Source: Bacillota bacterium
GTDB lineage: Bacteria > Bacillota > Clostridia > Christensenellales > UBA1242
Reading direction: 5' to 3'
DNA: 7,698 bases
NCBI GenBank assembly: GCA_009787915.1
Contig: WQSK01000047.1
Coordinates: forward strand, 1 to 7,698
The notes under the pieces are model-generated. The model was not told the DNA's origin. It did no database searches and was given only the letters and a program-made list of their open reading frames with translations. Both the position numbers and the translations under genes were made by a program. Below are positions 1 to 5,192 of this stretch, piece after piece (within the stretch, counting starts at the first letter, position 1; the number at the start of each line of letters is the position of its first letter).

Positions 1-2
1 CA

Positions 3-470
3 AAAAATGTTTTGGGAATCATGGCAGGGATTTTGGACGGGGCACATTTGGAAAGCCTTAAAGGTGCGCTTATGGCTCGCGGAATTTACGAGGTCGCGCG
101 TTTGATTGTTGCTATGGGAGGCAAGTTGATTACCGCGTATGGGTTGAGCCACCTTGGTGACTTTCAGGCAACACTCTATTCGGAAAACAGTAACAACCGA
201 AAGTTTGGTGAGGTCTTTTTTAAACAAAAAGGCAAACATAACAACCCCGCTATCGCGAGAACGTTGTTCCCGACTATCGTCGGTCATTGCGGGCTCCACG
301 CCGAGGGGTTGGATACCAGTCGGGCTTTGCATTTGTTGGCACAAAAACACAGAGTCGATATGCCGATATGTCGTTTGTGTTACGAGATTTTGCACGAGGG
401 AAAAGAGTTTAAAGACGGGTTTAACGAACTTTTTACGAGGGAACATGGAATTAAAGAATTTAGGTTTTAG
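3..470 (+). CDS. gpsA: NAD(P)-dependent glycerol-3-phosphate dehydrogenase, C-terminal part (5' end outside window)
   Basis: The enzyme reduces dihydroxyacetone phosphate to sn-glycerol-3-phosphate in the cytoplasm, supplying the phospholipid backbone. The open frame enters from the left edge, and the 155 visible residues are the all-helical substrate domain. They start at KNVLGIMAGILDG, which holds the catalytic Lys (visible residue 1) and the following Asn. Next come a helix with AMGG (37-40), then GLSHLGD (47-53) with the catalytic Asp53 and Thr57, then SNNRKFG (63-69). AEGLDTSRAL and VDMPI follow, as in GpsA proteins. The usual SRNR motif reads SNNR, so the Arg equivalent to human GPD1 Arg269 is Asn64. 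The segment before AEG is longer than usual, and the NTKAAL-like motif reads SLKGAL. The frame stops with TAG at 468-470, after tgt has already started. The family call is firm, but the protein is divergent. The Rossmann NAD domain is not in the window. Confidence 0.88.
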   Translation, partial: KNVLGIMAGILDGAHLESLKGALMARGIYEVARLIVAMGGKLITAYGLSHLGDFQATLYSENSNNRKFGEVFFKQKGKHNNPAIARTLFPTIVGHCGLHAEGLDTSRALHLLAQKHRVDMPICRLCYEILHEGKEFKDGFNELFTREHGIKEFRF

Positions 471-1587
471 TTTCAAAATAACAAGTAAGTCGACCCAGTG
501 TTTGGCGCGGACAGGAGTTTTTTCAACACCGCACGGCAAGATTACAACCCCCGTGTTCATGCCAGTCGGCACGTGTGCGAGCGTCAAGGGTCTTTCCCCC
601 GAGGAAATCGAAGCCACGGGTGCGGATATTATTTTGGCAAATACTTATCATTTGTTTTTGCGACCTACGGCGGACATCGTGCAAAAAGCGGGCGGAGTTC
701 ACAAATTCATGAATTGGAAAAAACCGATACTAACCGATTCGGGTGGGTTTCAGGTTTTTTCATTGGATAGTCTTAGAAAATTATCAAAAGACGGTGTGAC
801 GTTTAAATCTCATATCGACGGGTCAAAGTTTACTTTTACTCCTGAATCAAATATGTTGGTTCAAAACAAAATCGGGGCGGATATTATTATGCAACTCGAT
901 GTGTGCAGTCCAAGCGGTATAACCCACGAAGAAACCAAAAAGAACGACCAAATGACGGCAGAGTGGCTTGAACGTTGTGTTTTGGAACACAAACGTTTAG
1001 ACCCCGAGGGAAAACAGGCTTTGTTCCCAATCGTGCAAGGGGGCTTTTACGAGGATTTGAGGCTTGCGAGTTTAAAACACGCAACACAATTTGCCAAATA
1101 CGGTATTGCGATTGGGGGTTTGTCGATTGGGGAAACCGCCCTTGAATACCAAAGAATATTGAAAACCCTTGCGCCTCATCTACCTGAAAAAATTCCGCAC
1201 TATGTTATGGGGATAGGCACGCCTGATTATATCTTGTGGGCGGTTGAAAATGGTATTGATATGTTTGATTGTGTCTACCAAACAAGAATGGCACGAACGG
1301 GCACCGCTATGGTTGACACGGGGCGGATGAATCTAAGAAACGCAACCTTCAAAGACGACTTTTCTCCAATCGATAAAGAGTGTGATTGCTATGCGTGTAA
1401 AACTTACACACGTGCTTATATAAGACACCTTGTTATTTGCAACGAGATGTTTGGGTTGAGGCTTTTGACCATTCACAATATAAGGTGGACGATGCGTTTT
1501 GTGGAAAAAATTCGGGAGAGTATTAAAAACGACACGTTCTTACAGTTTCGTGACAGATTTCTCTTGCAATATAATCCGTCTAAGTGA
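445..1587 (+). CDS. tgt: tRNA-guanine(34) transglycosylase (queuosine biosynthesis)
   Basis: The enzyme exchanges guanine-34 for preQ1 in the anticodon of GUN tRNAs (Asp, Asn, His, Tyr), the committed tRNA step of queuosine synthesis. The 380-residue length is normal for bacterial Tgt. Visible motifs are TPHGKITTPVFMPVGT (28-43), TDSGGFQVFSL (97-107, catalytic Asp98), LDVC (151-154, Asp152 contacts the base), VQGG (197-200) and GGLSIGE (224-230). FDCV (274-277) has the nucleophile Asp275. The zinc site is Cys313, Cys315, Cys318 and His344. The usual VLPTR after the nucleophile reads VYQTR, with Gln279 in place of Pro. I chose ATG 445 because conserved sequence begins soon after it and GAGGG lies at 437-441. 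The frame is open upstream to 154, but that part is only gpsA read in another frame. The start overlaps gpsA by 26 nt, which suggests translational coupling. Confidence 0.95.
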   Translation: MELKNLGFSFKITSKSTQCLARTGVFSTPHGKITTPVFMPVGTCASVKGLSPEEIEATGADIILANTYHLFLRPTADIVQKAGGVHKFMNWKKPILTDSGGFQVFSLDSLRKLSKDGVTFKSHIDGSKFTFTPESNMLVQNKIGADIIMQLDVCSPSGITHEETKKNDQMTAEWLERCVLEHKRLDPEGKQALFPIVQGGFYEDLRLASLKHATQFAKYGIAIGGLSIGETALEYQRILKTLAPHLPEKIPHYVMGIGTPDYILWAVENGIDMFDCVYQTRMARTGTAMVDTGRMNLRNATFKDDFSPIDKECDCYACKTYTRAYIRHLVICNEMFGLRLLTIHNIRWTMRFVEKIRESIKNDTFLQFRDRFLLQYNPSK

Positions 1588-1598
1588 TACTATAGAGT
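1564..1598 (+). promoter_or_regulatory. weak candidate promoter before yajC
   Basis: TTGCAA at 1564-1569 and GATACT at 1586-1591 are 16 nt apart, and GATACT ends 7 nt before the yajC ATG. A consensus TATAAT also occurs at 1570-1575, inside tgt, but no good -35 lies 16-18 nt before it. There is no convincing Shine-Dalgarno sequence before yajC. The hexamers match the consensus only partly (4 of 6 each), so yajC may simply be read from the tgt transcript. Confidence 0.25.
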
Positions 1599-2072
1599 AT
1601 GGACGATGTATTTTTGTGGCTGACCCTTGGGGGTATGACGTTGATTTTTGTCGCGATGATAATGGCGCAGACAAGACGACGCAAACGACAACAAACGGAA
1701 TTTACCGAGATGATGGATGGACTCCGTGTTGGTGTAAAGGTTAAAACCGTTGGCGGTGAAATCGGTATTATCCGCGAGATTCGCGAAGAAGCACCAGGCT
1801 TTAAAACCGTGTTGTTGGAAACAGGGGGGGATACCAACAAATCATTTATTACTTATGATATCCAGGCTATTTTCGGCATTGTCGATACCGAGAAGTTGGC
1901 GGCGGCTGCTTTGGCGGCAAGCAACCCAACCCCGATACAAACCCCAGCCCAACCAGACACAGTACAAAACCATACCGATACCAATAAGAGGGTAGATGAA
2001 CCCGAGAATGTCTTTGAACCCAAAAAAACTCGCGCAAAAAGCAATAAGACAAACAAGGGCGGACTTCAGTAA
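1599..2072 (+). CDS. yajC: preprotein translocase subunit YajC, with an extended tail
   Basis: YajC is a small single-span inner-membrane protein that associates with SecDF in the Sec holotranslocon. This protein has 157 residues against a usual 85-120. A membrane segment covers about residues 5-23, followed by the basic, glutamine-containing stretch RRRKRQQ (26-32). The conserved cytoplasmic core is MMDGLRVGVKVKTVGGEIGI (38-57), ending with ITYDIQAIFGIV (84-95). From about residue 97 the chain is an Ala-rich then Pro/Gln/Thr/Lys-rich tail with no recognisable fold. It starts 11 nt after tgt, an arrangement common in bacteria (tgt-yajC-secD-secF). Here secD and secF do not follow, and a convergent gene does. 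Codons 82-157 are antisense to the end of the YkvI-like gene. A run of seven G lies at 1824-1830. The start has only a weak purine run (AGAG, 1594-1597) directly before it. Confidence 0.9.
   Translation: MDDVFLWLTLGGMTLIFVAMIMAQTRRRKRQQTEFTEMMDGLRVGVKVKTVGGEIGIIREIREEAPGFKTVLLETGGDTNKSFITYDIQAIFGIVDTEKLAAAALAASNPTPIQTPAQPDTVQNHTDTNKRVDEPENVFEPKKTRAKSNKTNKGGLQ
1842..2072. other. convergent coding overlap of yajC and the YkvI-like gene, in exact codon register
   Basis: Both strands are open here. Plus-strand codons are yajC 82-157 plus stop; minus-strand codons are residues 258-333 plus stop of the YkvI-like protein. The codon boundaries coincide, so every codon is the reverse complement of the one opposite and second positions pair with each other. 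An example is yajC GAA CCC AAA AAA (EPKK) opposite TTT TTT GGG TTC (FFGF). Middle T gives hydrophobic residues on the minus strand and middle A gives polar ones on the plus strand, so membrane helices on one side mirror a polar tail on the other. The stop codon of the minus gene is the complement of yajC Ser82 (TCA). No further TCA, TTA or CTA codon occurs in yajC downstream of it. Confidence 0.85.
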
Positions 2073-2843
2073 AACAGTACTTTGTTTTGTTTGACTTTGG
2101 TTTTTAGAAACAATGTTGTAAAGACAAATCATCATTGATGTAAGTATACAAAACAAAACCGCCATACGCGTTATTACTGTGTCGGAGAGGGTGACTATTG
2201 GCATATCGCTTTTGACTCCTGTGTAATTTAGGGTTGTTAAAATCAAAAACACCATGACGCAAATTATAGCCGTTGCAATCGCGGATGAAATAATTATAAA
2301 GCGACGAGAGTGTTGCTTTTTTATTGCTTCATATGTTTTTTCAAGCATCAAACAATTTAACCCCGAATAGATAAGTGCCCTCCAAATCCCATGCCATATG
2401 CCTCTGGTCGGGGAAGTTGTTTGGGTGCTTTGGTTGGGGTCAAGTACAAGTGCGTGCAAACACGTAAACAACAATATACCTAGGACAAAAAACATTAGGT
2501 ATTTGTTTACGATTGTGACGCTTTTAAACCCCCACATTACGGTTAGGACGCACAACACGAGTGCCACCAACATTGTTGAAAGTCCCGCAAGATGTCTTAC
2601 CCCTGTGGACATTACCGCGAAGATTAAAACATATGTTGTCATAAAAAACACGTTGGTGATTTTGGAGTCTTTTCTTTTTGCATAAACCATAATGGTCATA
2701 AGAATCATCGAGAACACACCCACCAAAACTGCGGTCACAAAAGGGGAGAGTCCTGTGGAACCAAAAAAAGATAATAACTCTGCTCCCGTGGCAAAGCCTG
2801 CGCCGATGACCGCACTTATGATGATTAAAACAATTTCAGTCAT
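1842..2843 (-). CDS. YkvI-family (COG3949-like) multi-spanning membrane protein
   Basis: This is a 333-residue, very hydrophobic protein with about 10 membrane segments. It resembles the YkvI group of uncharacterised proteins, which are distantly related to amino-acid permease-type (APC) transporters. The main evidence is the first helix, AVIGAGFATGAELLSFFG (11-28), matching the family's GAGFASGxEI-type glycine-rich signature. Further support comes from SGLN (160-163) in a middle helix and FGFKDILGFIYPLIG (274-288) near the end. No substrate is known. The ATG at 2843 is preceded by AGGGGGGG and starts directly with the signature helix. The frame extends to 3053, but that part overlaps the TPR gene and is hydrophilic and unlike the family. 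The last two helices and a polar tail are encoded opposite yajC. The start overlaps the TPR gene by 8 nt (ATGACTGA), so the two are probably translated together. Confidence 0.75.
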   Translation of the reverse strand: MTEIVLIIISAVIGAGFATGAELLSFFGSTGLSPFVTAVLVGVFSMILMTIMVYAKRKDSKITNVFFMTTYVLIFAVMSTGVRHLAGLSTMLVALVLCVLTVMWGFKSVTIVNKYLMFFVLGILLFTCLHALVLDPNQSTQTTSPTRGIWHGIWRALIYSGLNCLMLEKTYEAIKKQHSRRFIIISSAIATAIICVMVFLILTTLNYTGVKSDMPIVTLSDTVITRMAVLFCILTSMMICLYNIVSKNQSQTKQSTVLLKSALVCLIAFCASFFGFKDILGFIYPLIGIGMVLYCVWLGWGLYRGWVACRQSSRRQLLGIDNAENSLDIISNK

Positions 2844-3177
2844 TCGCCCCCCCTGTGTATAACTTGACAAGCCTGATGTTGCGCGAGAGTTTTTCGTTGT
2901 TAATTTCTTTTGATTTAAAGTTGTTATATAACAATCCCATAACAATCGGTGGTAGGTAATTGTTTTCAGAAATAAGGGCACGATAGATTGTGTTGCTTTT
3001 TTCATACTCGCCAAGTTTGCTGTGTGCTTTTGCGATAAAGATACGGAGCGCAACCCGTCGCTGGGGCGTGATATCAGACAAGAGGGCGGCTTTTGCGTGG
3101 ATTATGGCTTTTTTTGTATTGCCACTCTTAAAGGCAATCTCCGCCAAAGATATACATTTTTCGACATCCCTTGCCAT
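2836..3177 (-). CDS. small TPR-like helical repeat protein
   Basis: The 113-residue protein is without signal peptide or membrane segment, so it is probably cytoplasmic. Two helix-turn-helix units look like tetratricopeptide repeats. The first is about residues 5-35, with LAEIAFKSGNTKKAIIHAKA. The second is about 40-70, with AKAHSKLGEYEKSNTIYRAL and the typical A..KLG.YE....Y spacing. The rest is helical and basic, ending TGGAND. TPRs are protein-binding scaffolds, and the partner cannot be read from the sequence. The ATG at 3177 starts directly before the first repeat. The open frame runs to 3348, but that extension lies in the divergent ywaF-like gene and its promoter. There is no good Shine-Dalgarno sequence (TTGAGA only). 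It is the first gene of a two-gene minus-strand unit, and its stop overlaps the YkvI-like start. I infer a link between the two proteins from this arrangement only. Confidence 0.65.
   Translation of the reverse strand: MARDVEKCISLAEIAFKSGNTKKAIIHAKAALLSDITPQRRVALRIFIAKAHSKLGEYEKSNTIYRALISENNYLPPIVMGLLYNNFKSKEINNEKLSRNIRLVKLYTGGAND
2847..2854 (-). promoter_or_regulatory. Shine-Dalgarno site of the YkvI-like gene, made of a G7 run
   Basis: On the minus strand the sequence AGGGGGGG is followed by CGA and then ATG. It is one of only two clear ribosome binding sites in the window. The same bases encode Thr-Gly-Gly-Ala near the C terminus of the upstream TPR protein. A change in G number would alter both the TPR C terminus and the spacing to the start codon. 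Confidence 0.6.
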
Positions 3178-3205
3178 TCTCAATATATATGTATATAATT
3201 CTCGT
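3171..3205 (+). promoter_or_regulatory. sigma-70-type promoter for the YwaF-like gene; transcript predicted leaderless
   Basis: TTGCCA at 3171-3176 (5 of 6 to TTGACA) and a consensus TATAAT at 3194-3199 are separated by 17 nt, the optimal spacing. Only 6 nt lie between the -10 and the ATG at 3206, so transcription would begin at or next to the start codon. No Shine-Dalgarno sequence is present. The -35 overlaps the start codon of the divergent TPR gene, and only 28 bp separate the two start codons. The AT-rich run 3182-3189 may hold a minus-strand -10 (TATATT or TATATA), but I see no good -35 for it. Confidence 0.6.
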
Positions 3206-4099
3206 ATGTTGTATTCGACGTTGCAAACCGTTTTGATTCTGCTGACAATTGGGTTGGCGGTTAGCATTATCCTGTGGTTCAAAAAAATCGAAAAGCGCAC
3301 CCAGTTGGCATTAATAAGTTCGCTTTTGTTTATGTTTTCGGCATCCATGATTGTTAATACTTTGACTTGGGTTATTGATTATAGGTCATTTATTTTGGTT
3401 CCTATATTTATGCTTCTTTCTCTTGTCGCATTTGGGTTTTCGTTTTTGATTTCTTTCAAAATAAAAGACCAAGAACGCGCCCGTCATATTTTCTTTTTGA
3501 CCTCGTTGGTTATATTGGTTGTGTGTTCTGTTTTGATGCTCGCAAACGCAATTGACGGAGCCTCTAATTCTAGGGACACATATTTAAACGCACACCTTTG
3601 CAGACAAATCGCCTATGGGTTTCCTGTGGTGTATTTTCATCGCGAGCGTGTTCGCCGCTTTTTATTACCGTTTTTTGTTTGCGCAAGTATTGTCGGCGGG
3701 ATTTTCACGATTATCTTGCCAGGTGCACTTGAATCCAGAGCCGCGTTGTGGGATACCGTGGATACAACGATACTTCATATGGTTATGATATTTGTTGCTC
3801 TTTGCATTATTATAACAAAAGAATATATCGCGAACTTCAAAGACCTTATAATGTCACCTATCATATATGGTGTGGCATTAATTGTTGCTTTTGTGGCAAA
3901 CATCATTAGGCGTGCACAAATCGGGGAAATGGGGAACAGTATGTTTTTGGCGAACTCGCCCGTAGAGGGGATGAGCATTGCCGTGTTCATCATAGGCAGT
4001 TATTTTATAGGGATATTGGTTGCGGTGGGACTCGCGATTTATAACCAAATTCGCGATAACCAAAATCAACCCTTGACCGATGGCAAAGAGGTGGGATAA
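3206..4099 (+). CDS. YwaF/TMEM164-like (TIGR02206-type) multi-spanning membrane protein
   Basis: This 297-residue integral membrane protein has about eight to nine hydrophobic segments and a short polar C terminus. The first two-thirds are poorly conserved. From residue 129 it follows the pattern of the YwaF/TIGR02206 group: AHLC (129-132), a helix ending LPG (171-173), then TILHMVMIF (188-196). A tail of the type GNSMFLANSP (243-252) resembles the family's GxNYMFLxxxP. Human TMEM164 of this superfamily has been reported to be a phospholipid acyltransferase using a conserved Cys and His; the candidates here are Cys132 and His191. That function is transferred by analogy only. Bacterial members are uncharacterised. 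I chose ATG 3206 because the strong promoter ends 6 nt before it; the upstream frame to 2990 is antisense to the TPR gene. cdsA follows after 9 nt, which would fit a role in lipid metabolism. Confidence 0.6.
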   Translation: MLYSTLQTVLILLTIGLAVSIILWFKKIEKRTQLALISSLLFMFSASMIVNTLTWVIDYRSFILVPIFMLLSLVAFGFSFLISFKIKDQERARHIFFLTSLVILVVCSVLMLANAIDGASNSRDTYLNAHLCRQIAYGFPVVYFHRERVRRFLLPFFVCASIVGGIFTIILPGALESRAALWDTVDTTILHMVMIFVALCIIITKEYIANFKDLIMSPIIYGVALIVAFVANIIRRAQIGEMGNSMFLANSPVEGMSIAVFIIGSYFIGILVAVGLAIYNQIRDNQNQPLTDGKEVG

Positions 4100-4108
4100 T
4101 ATATCTTT
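4073..4108 (+). promoter_or_regulatory. candidate promoter directly in front of cdsA
   Basis: TTGACC (4073-4078, 5 of 6) and GATAAT (4095-4100, 5 of 6) are 16 nt apart, and the -10 ends 8 nt before the ATG. Transcription would start at or beside the start codon, as at the ywaF-like promoter. Both hexamers lie in or over the end of the ywaF-like gene. A purine run GAGGTGGG (4088-4095) is 13 nt from the ATG, which is long for a Shine-Dalgarno site but could serve on a readthrough transcript. Confidence 0.42.
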
Positions 4109-5173
4109 ATGAAATACATTGATTGGCACTCCGAGCGCGTCAAGCGCATCTACACAGGTATCGCGTTCCTGGCGGTTATTGCTGCGGTCATTGGTCTTAG
4201 GTTTGCGACCATATGGATATTTGATGTGTTTATCTTGGCAATTGCAGGTGTTGCTATGTGGGAAGTTTTAAAAGCCAAACAAACACCGAAACTCTTGGAA
4301 GGTGAAAAACCAATCAAAGGCAAGAAACCCAAAGGAACAATTGACACAGCGGTTGGTGCGGTTTCGATATTTTATTTGATTTCATATTTATTCTCGGCGT
4401 ACGCAATGGTTTTGCTTGGATTGGTTACGGGGTTTTCATGGTGGTTACATATTGTCGTTCAAATCTTTGTTCTGTTTATCTTTGCGCTCTACACATTTGT
4501 CATGAACTATATGGACAAGTTGTTTGTTCGCGAGTGTGAACTTAAACAAGAAAACCCCGCAAAGACCGCAGCCAAATCCGCGTGGGAGTTCACAAAGATT
4601 GTTATCTACCCAGTGTTGTTGGTCGCATCTTTTTTGATTCTAAACCACCTTGGGGAACACGCCACGGTTGAACAAATGGGGGAACTTGTGACCGTGCATT
4701 TGGTGACGACTTTGGCGATTATGATGATTTTTATTACAAGTATGCTTACCGACACGTTTGCATACGTAACAGGCCGTGTTTTGAAAAGCCCACATATGCT
4801 ACCAAAAAAACTGCAATACATAAGTCCTAACAAATCTATTGCAGGCGGAATAGGCGGTTTGTTCGGTGGTGTCCTTGGTGCAATATTGACTTTGGTAATT
4901 GTCAGGGACGTTAGTCCGTTGCAAACCCTGCTAAGTGAACAAGTCGCGCCGTCGTCTACGGGTGTGCTTCTTGTGTTTGCGGCGATTGGTTTGGGTTGTT
5001 CTATTGCAACACAAATAGGGGATTTGTACGCGTCTTATATAAAAAGAAAGACAGGCATCAAGGATTATGGAACTTATTTGCCTGGGCACGGCGGAATCAT
5101 GGATAGGTTCGACGGAATTATTTTTAACTCGGTTTTTGTGACATTTGTGTTTTTGCTTGTGATATTTGTTTAA
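4109..5173 (+). CDS. cdsA: phosphatidate cytidylyltransferase (CDP-diacylglycerol synthase)
   Basis: This integral membrane enzyme converts phosphatidate and CTP to CDP-diacylglycerol and pyrophosphate, the branch point to phosphatidylglycerol, cardiolipin and other anionic lipids. The 354 residues are longer than the typical 260-300. The surplus is mainly a basic, Lys-rich loop (about 55-78, KLLEGEKPIKGKKPKG) after the first helices and a charged loop (about 137-160). Family motifs are TDTFAYVTGRVL (214-225), SPNKSIAGGIGG (239-250) and the full CTP-transferase signature from Ser309 to Asp335. The signature includes SYIKRKTGIKDYG (309-321) and PGHGGIMDRFDG (325-336), with the metal-binding acidic residues Asp319, Asp332 and Asp335. 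About eight membrane segments are visible. The gene starts 9 nt after the YwaF-like stop, and ftsK follows after 19 nt. It is not next to ispU/uppS or dxr, its frequent neighbours in other bacteria. Confidence 0.95.
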   Translation: MKYIDWHSERVKRIYTGIAFLAVIAAVIGLRFATIWIFDVFILAIAGVAMWEVLKAKQTPKLLEGEKPIKGKKPKGTIDTAVGAVSIFYLISYLFSAYAMVLLGLVTGFSWWLHIVVQIFVLFIFALYTFVMNYMDKLFVRECELKQENPAKTAAKSAWEFTKIVIYPVLLVASFLILNHLGEHATVEQMGELVTVHLVTTLAIMMIFITSMLTDTFAYVTGRVLKSPHMLPKKLQYISPNKSIAGGIGGLFGGVLGAILTLVIVRDVSPLQTLLSEQVAPSSTGVLLVFAAIGLGCSIATQIGDLYASYIKRKTGIKDYGTYLPGHGGIMDRFDGIIFNSVFVTFVFLLVIFV

Positions 5174-5192
5174 TTATGTTAATACATAGATT

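Noticed and set aside
154..444. In-frame upstream extension of tgt
   Set aside because: This stretch is gpsA read in another frame; Tgt homology starts just after ATG 445, which has its own GAGGG.
1824..1830. G7 run in yajC as a phase-variation site
   Set aside because: It encodes part of the YajC core (TGGD) and is too short to claim slippage; it is worth checking only as a possible sequencing-error spot.
2071..2088. Hairpin AAAACA/TGTTTT after the yajC stop as a terminator
   Set aside because: The six-pair stem is almost all A-T with no clean T run, and it lies inside the YkvI-like coding sequence.
2844..3053. N-terminal extension of the YkvI-like frame
   Set aside because: It overlaps the TPR gene, is hydrophilic, and the family signature helix begins at the ATG at 2843 behind a Shine-Dalgarno site.
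2990..3205. Upstream extension of the YwaF-like frame
   Set aside because: It is antisense to the TPR gene and contains the promoter; ATG 3206 fits the promoter and the first membrane helix.
3178..3348. Upstream extension of the TPR frame
   Set aside because: It is antisense to the start of the YwaF-like gene and carries no TPR pattern.
5138..5166. GTGACA and GATATT, 17 nt apart, as an ftsK promoter
   Set aside because: The -10 match is poor and the sequence encodes the hydrophobic end of CdsA; ftsK may be read from the cdsA transcript.
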